Origin: Cordia subcordata
Taxonomy: Eukaryota; Streptophyta; Magnoliopsida; Boraginales; Cordiaceae
Assembly (NCBI GenBank): GCA_028554755.1
Contig: JAPTOF010000006.1
Coordinates: 16,863,001 to 16,927,000, forward strand
DNA: 64,000 nt
Direction of reading: 5' to 3'
Made by a program: the position numbers and the translations under genes. Of the stretch, positions 49,052 to 60,984 are shown in pieces. The notes below the pieces were generated by a model. It had not been told where the DNA came from. It saw nothing but the letters and a program-made list of their open reading frames with translations, and did no database searches. Within the stretch, counting starts at the first letter, position 1, and every line of letters begins with the position of its first letter.

Positions 49052-49300
49052 GCAGCAAGAAATGATGTAATACGAAAATTAATGCTTTTTTTCTCTCTTT
49101 TTTCTGTGGTTTCTTGATCGAGAGAGAGAGAGAGAGAGAGAGAGAAGAGAAGAGAAGAAGGTGTGGGAGGTTGAAAATTGTCGAGAGAATGTTTGTGGGA
49201 TTGCAGAGAGAGAAGAGAAGTTAGAGGGAAGAGCAGTATCTTTTTGGTGGGAATTTCAGTTAGGTGATCGTTATGAGTGTTTATACAGATTATATTTTGT
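49052..49300 (-). promoter_or_regulatory. Core promoter and 5' UTR of the GMC gene
   Basis: On the minus strand a TATA box (CTGTATAAAC, complement of 49279-49288) lies about 230 nt upstream of the ATG. A (CT)n pyrimidine patch (complement of 49120-49145) lies in the expected 5' UTR. Pyrimidine patches near the start site are common in plant promoters. Confidence 0.55.
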
Positions 49301-52036
49301 CATATTGAGTGTTTTCAACTGCTTGTGCTTTTCAATAAGTTTATAAGCACTTAAATCTAAAGTCGCTACACCGCCTGACTTCAGAACTGGATTACTACTA
49401 GAAAAACGAGGTGGAAATGAGCGCATGCATTTAACTCAATATTTATATTGCGCTCCAGATTTTTGTAAAAAGCTTAGATAGATAGTTGACCCTCGGACAA
49501 TAAATGATTTGACTACATTGATCACAGTGCTACATATATAAACATATACCCTTATATATATACATAAACATATACCCTTATATATATATATATATTAGAA
49601 GAAAGATATTTTAGTTCTTGATGTTTATTATTAAATAGGTCCCTCAACTAAAGAAAATATCTTTTTTAGTCCTTCAGGTTAATAAATAATTGTCAAAATA
49701 AATAGTCAACCATTTACTTATTGGAAAAACCTTAAAATACCCTTGAGCAATTTTTATATATATATTTGGTTTGGTGTTTGGTAGCACTGCAAAATAAAAC
49801 TAAAAGATATTTTTCGATCAACAAAATACCTTAGTTATAAATTTAAAAAAAAAGAAAAGTTTTTTAGTGGTTAAGAAGACGAAAATATTTTTTGTACAAT
49901 AATTTCCGCTCTTTTTCTTCCACTAGGCCTCCCTTCCCCCACCTTTCCCACCAGCCCCAACCCTATTCCCACCTTACCCTGCTCCACCCCTACCCCTAAC
50001 TCTACCTTTTTGAAAAATAAAAACTTAAAAGTAAAAAACACTAAAAATTAAAAATTATTTCAACTACTCTTTAAATAATATTTTTTAAGGAGTATTAAAA
50101 AATTAATTTGGTGATTATGACATTTCAAAAAGTAGAAATTGGTGATTATGACATTTCAAAATTCTGCTTTCTAAAAAAGAAAAAATTTAAAATCTGAACA
50201 TTCTCTAAGATTCTGAGATTCTTTGACAAAAGTTTTCGCTATCCATAATAGCTAGGAATGACGACAGAACGGATATTTGTCTTTTTGAATTCCATCTCAA
50301 TCTCGAAACCTGACCCAAACCCAGTTTTAAAATAAGTAAACAATTTAAACTCGGAATGTCCCAAGCATGTAAAACTAGGTAACTATTCGAGCCAAATACA
50401 TAAAATTTTGAAATTTTTAGAGGGAAAAAAAACTAAAATGAAAAAATGTCAACTAAGACAAACTGAAATTCTAAAAACTAGAAAATTTTATAAATCTACC
50501 ATTTCAAATACCAAAAAAAAGATTTTGAATGAAAAAAACTCTAAATATGCAATCTTTTAACAACCCCCAAAAATTAAATACATATATAACAAAAAAAAAC
50601 AAAAAAATGAAATTCTTAAAAAATTAAAATAGTGAAAGCAAAGATCAAAAACAGCAATCTCTTAACACCACTTTAAAAAAATAAATAAATACATTTATAA
50701 GGTGAAAAAACAACAATTTTTTTAAATGTAAAATATAAATATCCTAAATTTTATTATTTTAAACTCATTCTTGCAATATTATATGCTAGAAGAATCCAGA
50801 GCCACATAATTATTTATTTTCTTGAAGATTGATGTTTAAATTTGAAGAAACAAATGCTAATGTTTCAAGTGGAAAATTCTTTTTGGTCACTATGAGAATC
50901 AAATTTTATAATCAACATATATCTTAATTTTTTAGGATAATTATCAAAGCTTAGTGAGAATCTAATCTTTCCATCATTTTATTAGGTCATCTAATCTTCT
51001 TATCAAGCCATGTGTATACATATATGAGATCATAAGTTTTAATAAGTAGGTAAAAAAATGTTAGTAATATATTTATAATTAATTAATAAATATAAAATCC
51101 AGAAGGAGAATTGGGTAGAGTATTAGGAACATTACTAGTTTCTAAAAATCCGAGTTTCTAGAAAATGTGATGCTCGCCACATGAAAAATATATCTTTATT
51201 GCTTAGTATTTTTTTAATACATTGTGATACATATTTGTTTAATTTTACATTAGAAAGAAATTAATTATTTGTGTTAATAAACCCTTGTAAAAGTTCTATA
51301 ATGGGGAATCACACATACCACCTCATGGCCAACGAATATTGCCTATTCAAAGAATCTCATGAAATTTGAAAAAAAAAATTACTTTTAAAATTTCTACATT
51401 TTGAGAAAGCAGAAATTGAAATCGTTCCTTTTAAAATTTTTGCTTTTCTGAAAGCAAAATTTACTTTTATCATTTTATTTGACCTTCGTCAACTGATGTG
51501 CATATTTTGGAATATCACATTTCTGCTTTTTGAGAAAGTGGAATTCATTTTCTGCTATCCCAAAATGCAAAAATTATATTTTTGGGAGCTCACCTCAAAA
51601 CAATATTATTTTGGTTAATATTATTTTGGTAAATAAGCCGAAAGAACATTAGTTGCTTGTCTTATATATGATGAATAATAAAAGGGCAAGTACATCCAAC
51701 TGGGCCCAAATCAATAAAGCAAAGGGCCCAACGAAATAGATCTAGAACATTTGGGGTAAGCCCATTATAATAATACTTGCAAAGTAAGAGATTCAAGCCT
51801 TAAAGTAAAGACTTGAATTTGAACGCTCATTAGAATCCCCTATATTGAAACAACCTTCCTAAAGCTTTATGGGCTTTGCGCATCCATAAAACACCCCTAG
51901 GAGCTCGCCAGTCAGAAAGCCAATCAAAGGCCACAAGTTTTACAGCTTGTTTAAGTTGATTTTTTTCAAAAATATTTATTTTAACAACTTCTCAAAAAAA
52001 TGTTTTTTTTTAAGAAGCTGGAAATTTAATTTCTAA
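49301..52036. other. Noncoding intergenic, low complexity
   Basis: AT-rich. It contains short (TA)n runs (about 49535-49595), a direct repeat of TTGGTGATTATGACATTTCA (about 50108 and 50142), and several TTTCTGCTTT/GAGAAAGCAGAAA inverted motifs (51395-51560). No gene is recognised. Confidence 0.5.
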
Positions 52037-52247
52037 GGGCTTGTTTGGATTGGTTTTTTTTTCTTCAGGAAAAAGTATTTTTTCTTGAAAAAAAAGTTAC
52101 ATTCTTTTTGCAATAATTATTTGATTTGGCTTCTAAAAGAGTTGAAATTCTGAAAAAAGAAACCGAAATTTTTAGCTTCTGAAAAAAAAAGCTATTTTTC
52201 AAAAGTTGTTTAAAAAAACACTTAAAAAAAGCAATCCAAACGAGCCA
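52037..52247. mobile_element. Tourist-type MITE 1 (PIF/Harbinger-like)
   Basis: Terminal inverted repeats GGGCTTGTTTGGATTGG and CAATCCAAACGAGCC, flanked by TAA (52034-52036 and 52248-52250), the 3-bp target of PIF/Harbinger transposons. The interior is A/T-rich and noncoding. The same family occurs at 60771-60981. Confidence 0.75.
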
Positions 52248-52250
52248 TAA

Positions 52251-52389
52251 AAAAGTTGTATTTGAGCTTTTTTTTTTTAAGTTTCAACTTTTTTGGATAC
52301 CAAACCAAATAGTTATTGCAAAAACAATCTATTTTTTTAAGGGAAAAAAAGTGATTTTTCTTTTAAAAAAGTCAATCCAATCAATCCTT
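52251..52389. mobile_element. Inverted, truncated second MITE of the same family
   Basis: Read on the minus strand it resembles the first MITE: GGATTGATTGGATTGAC, TTTTTGCAATAACTATTTGG and AAAAAAGTTGAAAC correspond in order. Its outer end is followed by TAA (52390-52392). The inner end lacks a terminal repeat. With the first MITE it forms a large imperfect palindrome. Confidence 0.6.
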
Positions 52390-52392
52390 TAA

Positions 52393-53084
52393 AGTTTTTT
52401 AATTAATTATAAGCATTTCAAGCTTTTTATGTATTGGTGAAAAAGTGAACATAATGTTTAGAGTACGAAAAAATTTGCTTAATGTGGTGGTGATATGGGT
52501 GGATCAACGTGGCACGAAGGTATAGGATCTTGGGCTAAGTCCAAGTTAAACAAGCACTAACCTAATTGGTTCCAAATTCGAGTAGTTTAAACTTTAAACA
52601 GATTATTATCAAATATATTTTTGTTTCTAACAAAATTCATTTAACAAAAATTCCATTTTTCAAGGTCTTCTAAAAAATCTGAGTTATTATACTAAAGATC
52701 CAATTTGCCCTTAATAATGAACTTATTATAAGATACTTATCTTATTGACGTGAATAAGACAATGTTTATTGTCTCTTTTTTATATATTAGACATTTTACC
52801 ATATGTATATATGAAAACTCAAAATAAACTATACTTTTTATGTTATAAAAAATATACATCCATTCTTGTCTTACTTTTTAGAATTATAAATAAGACATCT
52901 TGTTACAAGTATCTTATAAAAACTTAATTATATTTTTTTATATTAGAAAAATCTTATAATAAACTTATACGTCCTTAGCTTTTATCGTGTCCTGCCTTTT
53001 CTTAATCCATATACACGGTAGACAATGGCAAAGATAAAACATGTAGACCATGGCAAGATATTTAACTAGTCGCCTGGTCGAATT
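52393..53084. other. Noncoding intergenic
   Basis: AT-rich sequence. No gene or defined repeat is recognised. Confidence 0.5.
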
Positions 53085-53462
53085 AAATTGTTCTCATATA
53101 TAAATTCTCTCACTTAAAAAAATCTCAAATTTTAAATTTGCATATAAAATCCTTAGTTTTGGTTGGAATAATATCATTTATATGGTATCAAAGATCAATT
53201 CTTAATCCAATTTTTTTCATGGCTATTCATATCTCTTTAATTTGCGAGGTCTTGATCCGGTCTTATCCATTTTGCATTTACTAAATGTCCATCCATTCAC
53301 GTGGTAATATCGTCTAGGCATCTCACTATAACTATATCTTTAATCTTGTTCAATTTAGTTTTGAGTTACACATAGAGGGGATGTTAGTATATTCTTATTC
53401 GACATAAAAAAAATCATAACTAGTTTATTATATAAGATTTTAGGGTTACTTCCTTTAAAATT
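53085..53462 (+). mobile_element. Second TRIM element, diverged
   Basis: The PBS TGGTATCAAAG lies at 53183-53193 and a purine tract, AGAGGGGA (53374-53381), precedes a 3' LTR starting TGTTAGTATATTC (53382). The region just before the PBS (TAAAAAAATC, TATAAAATCCTTAG, GGTTGGAATA) aligns loosely with the 3' LTR (TAAAAAAAATC, TATAAGATTTTAG, GGTTACTTCC). ATTCACGTGGT is shared with the internal region of the TRIM at 44.4 kb. Confidence 0.55.
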
Positions 53463-53464
53463 AA

Positions 53465-53500
53465 CTAGAGTATAACATATGCTATGCACTAGAAAAATGC
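53465..53500 (-). mobile_element. Helitron 3' terminus, decayed
   Basis: Read on the minus strand: GCATTTTTCTAGTGCATAGC, then ATATGTTATACT and CTAG before a host T. This is the CCCGTGC..GCACGGG hairpin plus CTAG end of plant Helitrons with about five substitutions, most of them transitions. The body should extend to higher coordinates. The 5' end is not identified. Confidence 0.5.
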
Positions 53501-53534
53501 GTATTTTTTATATTTTTATTTATTATTGATTACT

Positions 53535-53880
53535 AATTTTTATGGTCTATGCAAGGATAAAATATAAATTCTTGTGAAATTTAATTTTCAATAAATTTTA
53601 AAAACAAATCATTTTTATTATAGATTTGCAGTACATAATGAAATAGAATGTTTGGAATAAAAAGTAAAATTAGAAAATAATTTGATATGGGAAAGCAATA
53701 GTGTGTGCGTGTATATAAAAAATATGTATATGCAAGGACAAAATATAAACCTACTTTATAAATTTTACCTTTTGTAAATTTTTGCTACTAATCGTATTTT
53801 TTATGAGGGATTTGTAATAATTAAATAAAATATTTAAATTAAAAACTTGAGAAATAATCTAATTTTGAAAAAGAATAGAA
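53535..53880. repeat. Diverged direct duplication, about 200-bp spacing
   Basis: TATGCAAGGA(T/C)AAAATATAAA occurs at about 53547 and 53738, with similar sequence after each copy (TTTTA.TTTT.AATTTT, then AGATTTG / AGGGATTTG). No coding content. Confidence 0.5.
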
Positions 53881-54049
53881 AAGGAATAATATATTTATTG
53901 AACTTTAACTTTCTTATGTAGTTGATACTATTTCTCAGAGGAGTGAAGTTTTGGGCTCAAATTTTATAAGAGATATGGGGTTGGGTTAAGGGCTCAAATT
54001 ATTATATACACCCTAAGTCATGTTCATTACACACACCTCACAGATGCTA

Positions 54050-54400
54050 CATATACCTAATAATTTGCGTAGCTCTCTCATAGACACACTCTCTCTCTCT
54101 GCCCCTCCCTATCTCCTCCCCTCTTCCTCTCTCTCCCCCTCTTTTGGTTATCCATCCTCTCCTACCACCTCCAAGCGGTCTTTGTCGCCGGTCTAGTCGT
54201 CCTCCAATGGTTGTGGTTGGAGTGGTGGCGGCAGTGACAATGGTCGTTGTGGAGTAGTTGCAACATTTTTGTTTTTTTTTTTATTTTTATTTTGCTTTGT
54301 GTACTTTCGTAGTGGTGGTGATGGTGGTTATGGTTGTGGTGGTGGTAGTAGTGGGAGCAATGGTGGTGGTTGTGAAGTGATGCAATTTTTTTGTTTTTCT
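54050..54400. other. CT-rich and GGT-rich low-complexity segment
   Basis: A CT/CCT-rich tract (54085-54150) is followed by a GGTGGT-rich stretch (54200-54375) with two copies of a motif ending in TGCAA(C)TTTTTTGTTTTT. It could encode Gly runs, but no frame has a domain or start context. Treated as low complexity. Confidence 0.4.
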
Positions 54401-54426
54401 TTTTTTTAACGAAAATAAAGTATTAA

Positions 54427-55085
54427 AATTGTAACCATGTAATATAAAATATGTAAATAATTAAAAATTACGAACATGTAATATAAAAATTGTGAATCTA
54501 TTAAAATTATGAACATATCTCTATAAATAATTAAAGATATTGAAATAATTAGAAAATATTTAAATTGTAAACGTATAATATATTTTGTAAATATATTCCA
54601 CGCTCAGGGGTTTGTTCATTTTTTAGCAATAGACAATAATTATGAACTTCTTAAACATCTATAAATAAATTTCATTTTAAATAGTAATTAATTAGTAATT
54701 ATGTCTTTAGACTAAAAATAGTTAAATAATTATGTCAACGGATGTAGTGTCCTGTGTTACCCAATTAGTTGAAACTTAGGACAACAAAGTCTTGGCTTGA
54801 AGAAGAGATGAACGATTTTTTTGGAGTTATTCAATTTTTTTTTTCATTTGGAGAATGAAATATTTGCGTGTTTGTGGAAGATTCAAACAAAACATTGCAA
54901 AAGATAAAAGAAACAAAAAGGTTGTAAACATATTGTTTGTAGTTGCGAATGTCCTATTCAAGGTTATGAATATTTTGCTCAAACTTGTGAACATTTTGAT
55001 CAAAGTTGTGGACTTGTAGTTTACAAGTGTGAACATGTCAGTCACAAGTTGTGAACATAAAGTGTTAAAATTATAAACATGTACA
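54427..55085 (+). repeat. Iteron array 1, TTGTGAACAT unit, 21-22 bp period
   Basis: Six consecutive units from about 54961 to 55088 begin GTTATGAATA, TTGTGAACAT, TTGTGGACTT, TGTGAACATG, TTGTGAACAT and TTATAAACAT at intervals of 21-22 bp. Looser copies (AAAATTGTGAATC, AAAATTATGAACAT) lie at 54430-54590. They are reverse complements of the units of array 2. Confidence 0.7.
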
Positions 55086-55184
55086 ATCGAGACTGTACAA
55101 AAGAACAATCTTGACTAATACAGATTTGATCTTTGCTAAACAATTAAGACTATACAAAAGAACAATCTTGATTAAATATGGCAG

Positions 55185-56081
55185 CTAAAAGAGAGGGAAA
55201 TTATTAAAAGACATTAAGTTTACCGGTGTGCCAGCATTTTGATCACAAAAAGATTCCATTCTTAGGACCAGTATGGCAAGTTGTGATTTCACCCGTGGTG
55301 GATCAGACTTGCCTTCCACCCAAAGTGCTTCACCGGTATCTTTGTTTTTGAAGTCTGGATAGTTTGGGCTTCTCTGTTAAGAAACAATTAGGATAACAAT
55401 GAGCAGTATAAGGGGCTAATAATTGCTTATATGTGAGAAAGCATCTAAACTGTAGTCAGAAATTCCATAACACTTAAAAAATGATGATAAATCTATGTTA
55501 ATGTTGGCCTTCATTATTATTTCAATGTTTCACCAACAACATTATGCAGAAGTTAATGGCACATGTCATTGTTATATTCTCTGTAGTAAGATCTCTACAA
55601 GAAGAAGACTGCAGACTACCTAGGAAAACATAAAGCTAAAATGTTATGCACACACCTCCACATGCAATTTGAAGCTCAATTGAAGTTTTCGTGAGAGAAA
55701 GTGTTAGCATATTTCTAAATAACTTGACAACTTATTGTTATATTATACTAGCAGATTACTAAATAACTTGACAACTTATTGTTTTATTGACTAATGAATT
55801 GGATAAGCTACCTTGTTCTTCCTATTATCCCACCATTCTACTGGATTAGCAAAGAATGCTTGCCATAACTCCTTAGTGAATCTAGCATTATTTTTTGCAA
55901 AATTGTTTTGCTTTCTCCCTACACAGGGATCGATAGAAATTTCAAGCAATATTCCAAAAATCGACTCCTGTCCAAGAAAGCATCAATTGGAAGGGTGAAA
56001 TTCATTAGCAAGTGTTAGGGAATTGGAGTCCCCATCGTACACAGCCACAGAAGAGAAGCCCCTTTCAACAAAATTTAATTG
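55185..56081 (-). pseudogene. OSB-type single-strand DNA-binding protein fragment
   Basis: Two minus-strand exons, 56081-55812 (90 codons) and 55373-55185 (63 codons with TAG). They are split by an intron with GT-AG borders (AACAAG|GTAGCT..CTTAACAG|AGAAGC) in phase 0. Exon 1 begins QLNFVERGFSSVAVYDGDSN and ends LWQAFFANPVEWWDNRKNK. Exon 2 starts RSPNYPDFKNKDTGEALWVE, then GKSDPPRVKSQLAIL. The W..FF..P.EWWDNR.NK...PDFK.K.TGEALW pattern is the C-terminal PDF motif of plant organellar single-strand DNA-binding (OSB) proteins, which bind ssDNA in mitochondria or plastids. An in-frame TGA (55985-55983) breaks exon 1. The N-terminal transit peptide and OB-fold exons are not found. Iteron arrays flank it. 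Confidence 0.75.
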
Positions 56082-56546
56082 CTGAACAACTACCTACTAG
56101 ATACCAATAGAATAGGGGGAGAAAAAAAAAGAAAAAGAAAATCACAAGGCCTTTCCTTAATCCTTTTTTTAAAAGAGAGAGGGAGAGAAAAAACACTCTT
56201 TAATAGAAAGTCATCAAACTGATGACAACAAGTATGCAAATTTTCCTTCAGAGTTAATCTATATAGCACTATAAAACAATGCGAAGATGCTAGAAAAATG
56301 CCTTAGTCACAATTATGATCCACTTCAACAAATGGATACTTATGGCAACATTCTCAAATTTCTATGCAACCAAAAGATCTATCCAAGTCACTGATATAGG
56401 AAAGAAGTCTTTGTCGCAACTTCATGCCCTTTGGCTTGAAGGCATATCCAACCCACCATCTACCAAGGAAAATACCACAGTCAAAACAAACAAAATTGAA
56501 TCTTGAATTAGACTATAGCAACCTCCACAGACATATTGGTATTCCT

Positions 56547-56745
56547 TGATGTTCACAAAATCAATCTTAAATGTTCACAAAATATGTCTTTTATTCACAA
56601 CACAAAATTGATGGTTCACAAAATTATATTTAAAAGCTCACAAATGAGAGGATGTATATTCACGACACAAAATGATTGTTCACAGTTATGTTGATTCATG
56701 TTCACAAAAGAAACCTTAAACATTCACAGGATATGTGATTTATAT
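56547..56745 (-). repeat. Iteron array 2, inverted relative to array 1
   Basis: On the plus strand about nine units beginning (A)TTCACAAAA follow each other at 20-23 bp, mostly 22: TTCACAAAATCAATC, TTCACAAAATATGTC, TTCACAACACAAAAT, TTCACAAAATTATAT, TCACAAATGAGAG, TTCACGACACAAAAT, TTCACAGTTATG, TTCACAAAAGAAACC and TTCACAGGATATG. On the minus strand this is the TTTGTGAA unit of array 1. Confidence 0.7.
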
Positions 56746-57406
56746 TGAACCACAATGTTATCTATTATAAGGTCTTAACACAATGAGTTGTCCATTTTGT
56801 AGAACACAATCCCGAAGTGAAGGAAGTGATTTTGCTAGTGCAAGACGTGAAATCCATTCAAAATCTAGAGTTGGCACCATTAACGCAACTTAGCCTCAGT
56901 TCAAGCAGAGATTTTCTTTCCAAATCTTGGTAGTATCAGCATCACGCTTAGGTATGGTGAGGATATATTATCAATCGGGATGAACCCAATAAAAACGAAA
57001 AAGTGTTTGAGGTGTCACAATGATGTAGTCAGGTAATTAAGAGCATATTCAGACCTAATATAAGCATTCAAATTATGGTTGGAAGCAACTATAATTAACA
57101 TCACGAGCAGTTAGCGAAATAAAGGCCATAAGGATTTGACTAAGCTTTTTTAGATTATACTAAAATGAGTAATAGCGTTGTCAATATTACAATGCAGATT
57201 CTAAACACCACCAAAATTTTTTAGGCATTTCATCAAACAAGTGAAGGCTACACAAAAACACAAATAGCCAACTACATGAAGCTCAGCTATATACGTAGAG
57301 ATTTGGAGAAGCATCATACACAATTGGGTCTATCGTATGCAAACATCACCTTATAATTTTTCAAAAGCTCGTTTCTATAGCTCAAAACCACAATGACATA
57401 TGCATG

Positions 57407-57409
<3 letters not shown>

Positions 57410-57447
<38 letters not shown>
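57410..57447. repeat. (AT)n microsatellite
   Basis: About 19 consecutive TA/AT units. It has no associated gene. Confidence 0.95.
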
Positions 57448-57448
<1 letters not shown>

Positions 57449-58324
57449 TATTGTAAAGAGATTAGAGAAAGGGATAAGAGTGACCTTGATTTAACTTGAA
57501 GGCCTTCCTTGAATCTTGTTTTTTCATGAAGACGCAATGGTTGTGATGAATGTTAGGGTTGTTTTTTGATAGATGATCGTCGTGCGGTACAGTGTTGTTG
57601 TGTTAGAAGTATTCTTTTTCCAAGCCGCGTGTGTTTTACACCGGAAGAGGGGTGTCTGTAGGTGATAAGATGCACCTTACTGAGGCTGAGGATGCACCAT
57701 ATGTGAACTGGTTTAGGGGTGGGGGTTCAAAACAGAAGTTTAAAATAGAATAAGAAAATGTGGCATGTAAGGTATTTATCTATATATATTATAAAGAAGT
57801 ATTTTTGTGTTTCTAGTTTATGTTACACGTCATCATGTCATGCCTGTTTTTTTCCCTCCAAAAAGACTTTTGACATATTCAGTCAGTAAAAATTATTTTC
57901 TAACTTAATTTTTTTATAATCTATATTTATATATGGTTATTAATATCTATATCTATATATGTTTACCTTTAATGCTATATGTGCTAATTCTATCCATTTT
58001 TTCCCTAAAAAACAACTTAAACTCCAATAAATATATTATTTATCTATTACTTTATTTAGACTAGATCATTGTCTAAATTTATTTTTATTTTAAATATTTT
58101 ATTCAATTATTACAAATATCTTATAAAATTGAATAGTATAAAAAACTTAGCAAAAATTAAACTTTATAAAATTAACTATATGTATCATCACATAGACCTT
58201 ATAAATTGATCATATAAAAAGACATCATACACATTTTTCCATGCACCACATGGTTTTATTCTTGTTTAAATGTAATTCATTGTCAAAAGCAACAAATAAT
58301 CTATAGGAAAATTATTAAATATCA

Positions 58325-58359
<35 letters not shown>

Positions 58360-58730
58360 TTTAATGTGCATATGTAGATTACAATTTAAAACTTTAGATT
58401 AGGAAATAATTTTTACTTGACAAAGAAAAAACTCAATTTAAATATAGAAATAATGTTTTTAGTATCAATTACTTAACTAAAAATTTGATTTTCAATTACA
58501 ATATGGTATAAAATGAGAAAAAAAATTTTGAAGAAAGAAAACCATGAAATGAGGATGTATTGTTAATATATATGAAATGAGGGGATATGGCTTAACCATA
58601 TAAATTATTGTTCATGAAATTTTGTTAGTATACTATGTAGATTTTTAATTTTCATGTAATTTGCCTGCACATAAAAAATTTACATTAAGAAAATGTTTCT
58701 TTGTTTTTTTTCCTTGCACTTTGAGTTAGG
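57448..58730. other. Noncoding, includes possible Helitron 5' end
   Basis: AT-rich. At 57779 the sequence A|TCTATATATATTATAAAGAAG resembles plant Helitron 5' ends, but no matching 3' end was found downstream. A (TA)n tract lies at 58327-58356. A GC-richer piece (57530-57720) has no supported reading frame. Confidence 0.35.
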
Positions 58731-60449
58731 CACTACAAGAAATTTGATATTTTGTGCCAGACAAAATTGTCACTAAAACTAGAAATTCATCACTAATTTT
58801 TTTAGTGACGGCCATCGCCTGTCGTCATCTATATTCAAGTCACTAATCATTTTTGTGATGAAAGTGACAAATAGTAATGTCACTCTTTTTTTCTTTAGAT
58901 AGTGACAAATATTGTTGCCACAACGACATTTTGCAATTGTGAGCTCCTTTTAGTCACTAGAGCAATTAATATATAGTGACATTCATAATTGTCACGATTT
59001 AAACTATTTTTTTGTGACAAAAATTTTATCACTGTAGAGTTATATCATTTGCTTCGCATGATACTGTCACTATTTAATTATAATTCTAGTAACAATTGAT
59101 GTCGTAACAAAATCTATTTATGCTATTGCAACACTAATATCGTCATAATTTAAATAATTTTAATGGTAATTTTCACGAAATCTATTTATCTATTGTGACA
59201 CTTTGTAACAATTAAACTTGTTATGTTAATTGAAATATATGTTTTTAATTAAGTAAAAATACAAAAATAAAATAAGTAAGACATTATGTTTGGCAATGGG
59301 ATGAATGACTGTATCCGACATCGACCGTTTCGATTAAAATCTAATAAAATCCGTCTTGTTAAGAACCTGAAATGAGTACGGAATGATTAAAAATACCTGT
59401 TAGGGTTTGGGATGGAACTAGGATTGACCCCCATTGTACTTGCATTCCCGAACCCAGTTATATACATACATATATGTGTGTGTATAGGTGTTTTACATTT
59501 ATTAATTAATTATACTTTTAATTACATTAGTACATAATATATACTAAAAATTAAGAGAAGATTTTTACTTTTTAGTAGTAATAAGGTTTGAACTTTTAAC
59601 CTTTTACTTTTTAAAATTTTATCATTTTAATGTATTTTATGGATTTTGTTTAGATCTTTTGGAAAATTTTATTTAAATGGTTAGTTTTTAAAAATTTAGT
59701 TATTTAGTCTGGTTTCGGGGGTTGAGAATATATCTTAAATTCGGATTTGGGACGTTTTTTGTTAAAATTTTTTATTTAAATTTTAAATTTTAAATTATTT
59801 TACCAGGTTTAGGATGTTCTGCGTACTCCCGAGTTAGAGACATTTCGGGAATGGGATCCCCATTTAATTTTTATCTGGGTTTGGGATGGAATGAGAATTG
59901 GAATGTTATTCGAATAGTGGATTTGAGATTCTTTTATGGACAAAATGTCCGTCCCGTCTAAGGATAGAATAAATTTAACATCTCCGGAACATTTTTAGTA
60001 TAAAATCCAAAAGCATTACATATTTCTAAGCTCTATACTACTTCAACCTAACAATAACAAAATCACCAAAAACACAACTCCAGTACATTTTAAGCACAAA
60101 GGCTTGTTATCAATTTTGATTCTCTCTAGTAGAAACTTCTCCAAAAAAAAAAAGAAAAACAATTTATATGATCTTGTTCTTTGTTGGAGGATGCCCTTGT
60201 TCGTAACTCATTTTTGCTTCTTCTGCAGCAAAAAATAATCAATAAATATTTAATCATTAAATCTCAATATGTGATTTAAAATTTATTAAAATTTCCAAAA
60301 AGGTCAATAGCAAAAGCTATTATTCTGACGAGACCACATGAGAGGTTCATCACGCATAATTACAACCATTTTTCGCCAAAAATCACTATTAAATTACATT
60401 GGAAACAAGAAAATACCTACAGATGAAGTTCATTATCTGCTAATGAAAA

Positions 60450-60600
60450 TAGAGATCTTGATTCAATAAAAAAATTAAGAATTTAAACAACTATCCATAT
60501 AACATAACTATGAAGATCTTGATTCAAAATAGAGATCTTGGTTCAGAATAAAATAGAGACCTTGGTTCAAAATAAAATAGAGACCTTGATTCAGTTATAA
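60450..60600. repeat. Tandem repeat, AATAGAGA(T/C)CTTG(A/G)TTCA unit
   Basis: Four to five copies of AAAATAGAGATCTTGATTCA with small changes, spaced about 27 bp. Isolated copies also lie near 60653 and 60723. It lies within the CACTA element. Confidence 0.7.
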
Positions 60601-60770
60601 GTTAGATCCATAGAACATATCTATAAAACAATTATCCATATAACATACCTATAAAACAGAGATCTTGATTCATTATCTGCTATTCGTTATGTTCAATATA
60701 ATTTATTCCATTTATATTATCAAAATAGAGATCGATCTTGATTCAACTATTAGCTTGTAAAGTATACTTA

Positions 60771-60981
60771 GGGCCTGTTTGGATTGGGCTTTTTTCAAGA
60801 AAAAATATTTTTTTCTGAGAAAGTTGTAATAACTATATTTGACTTCCAAAAAAGATGAAATTAAAAAAAAACCTCAAATAAAACTTTTTTTAAAAGTTAT
60901 AATTTTTAATTTTTTTTTAAAAAATTATTTTTTAAAAGTTGTTAAAAAAATATTTAAAAAAAAACCAATCCAAACAAACTC
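60771..60981. mobile_element. Tourist-type MITE nested in CACTA
   Basis: Inverted ends GGGCCTGTTTGGATTGGG and CCAATCCAAACAAACTC, flanked by TTA on both sides (60768-60770 and 60982-60984). Same family as the MITE at 52037-52247. It inserted after the CACTA element. Confidence 0.75.
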
Positions 60982-60984
60982 TTA

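Noticed and set aside
54190..54380. Possible glycine-rich protein coding (GGTGGT repeats)
   Set aside because: No start context and no continuous frame across the T-rich gap; low complexity explains it.
55813..55998. 61-codon plus-strand frame
   Set aside because: It is the antisense of the OSB exon, whose minus-strand reading has the PDF motif and proper splice sites.
57779..58730. A complete Helitron starting at 57779
   Set aside because: Only a 5'-like TCTATATATATT was seen; no downstream hairpin plus CTAG in the same orientation.
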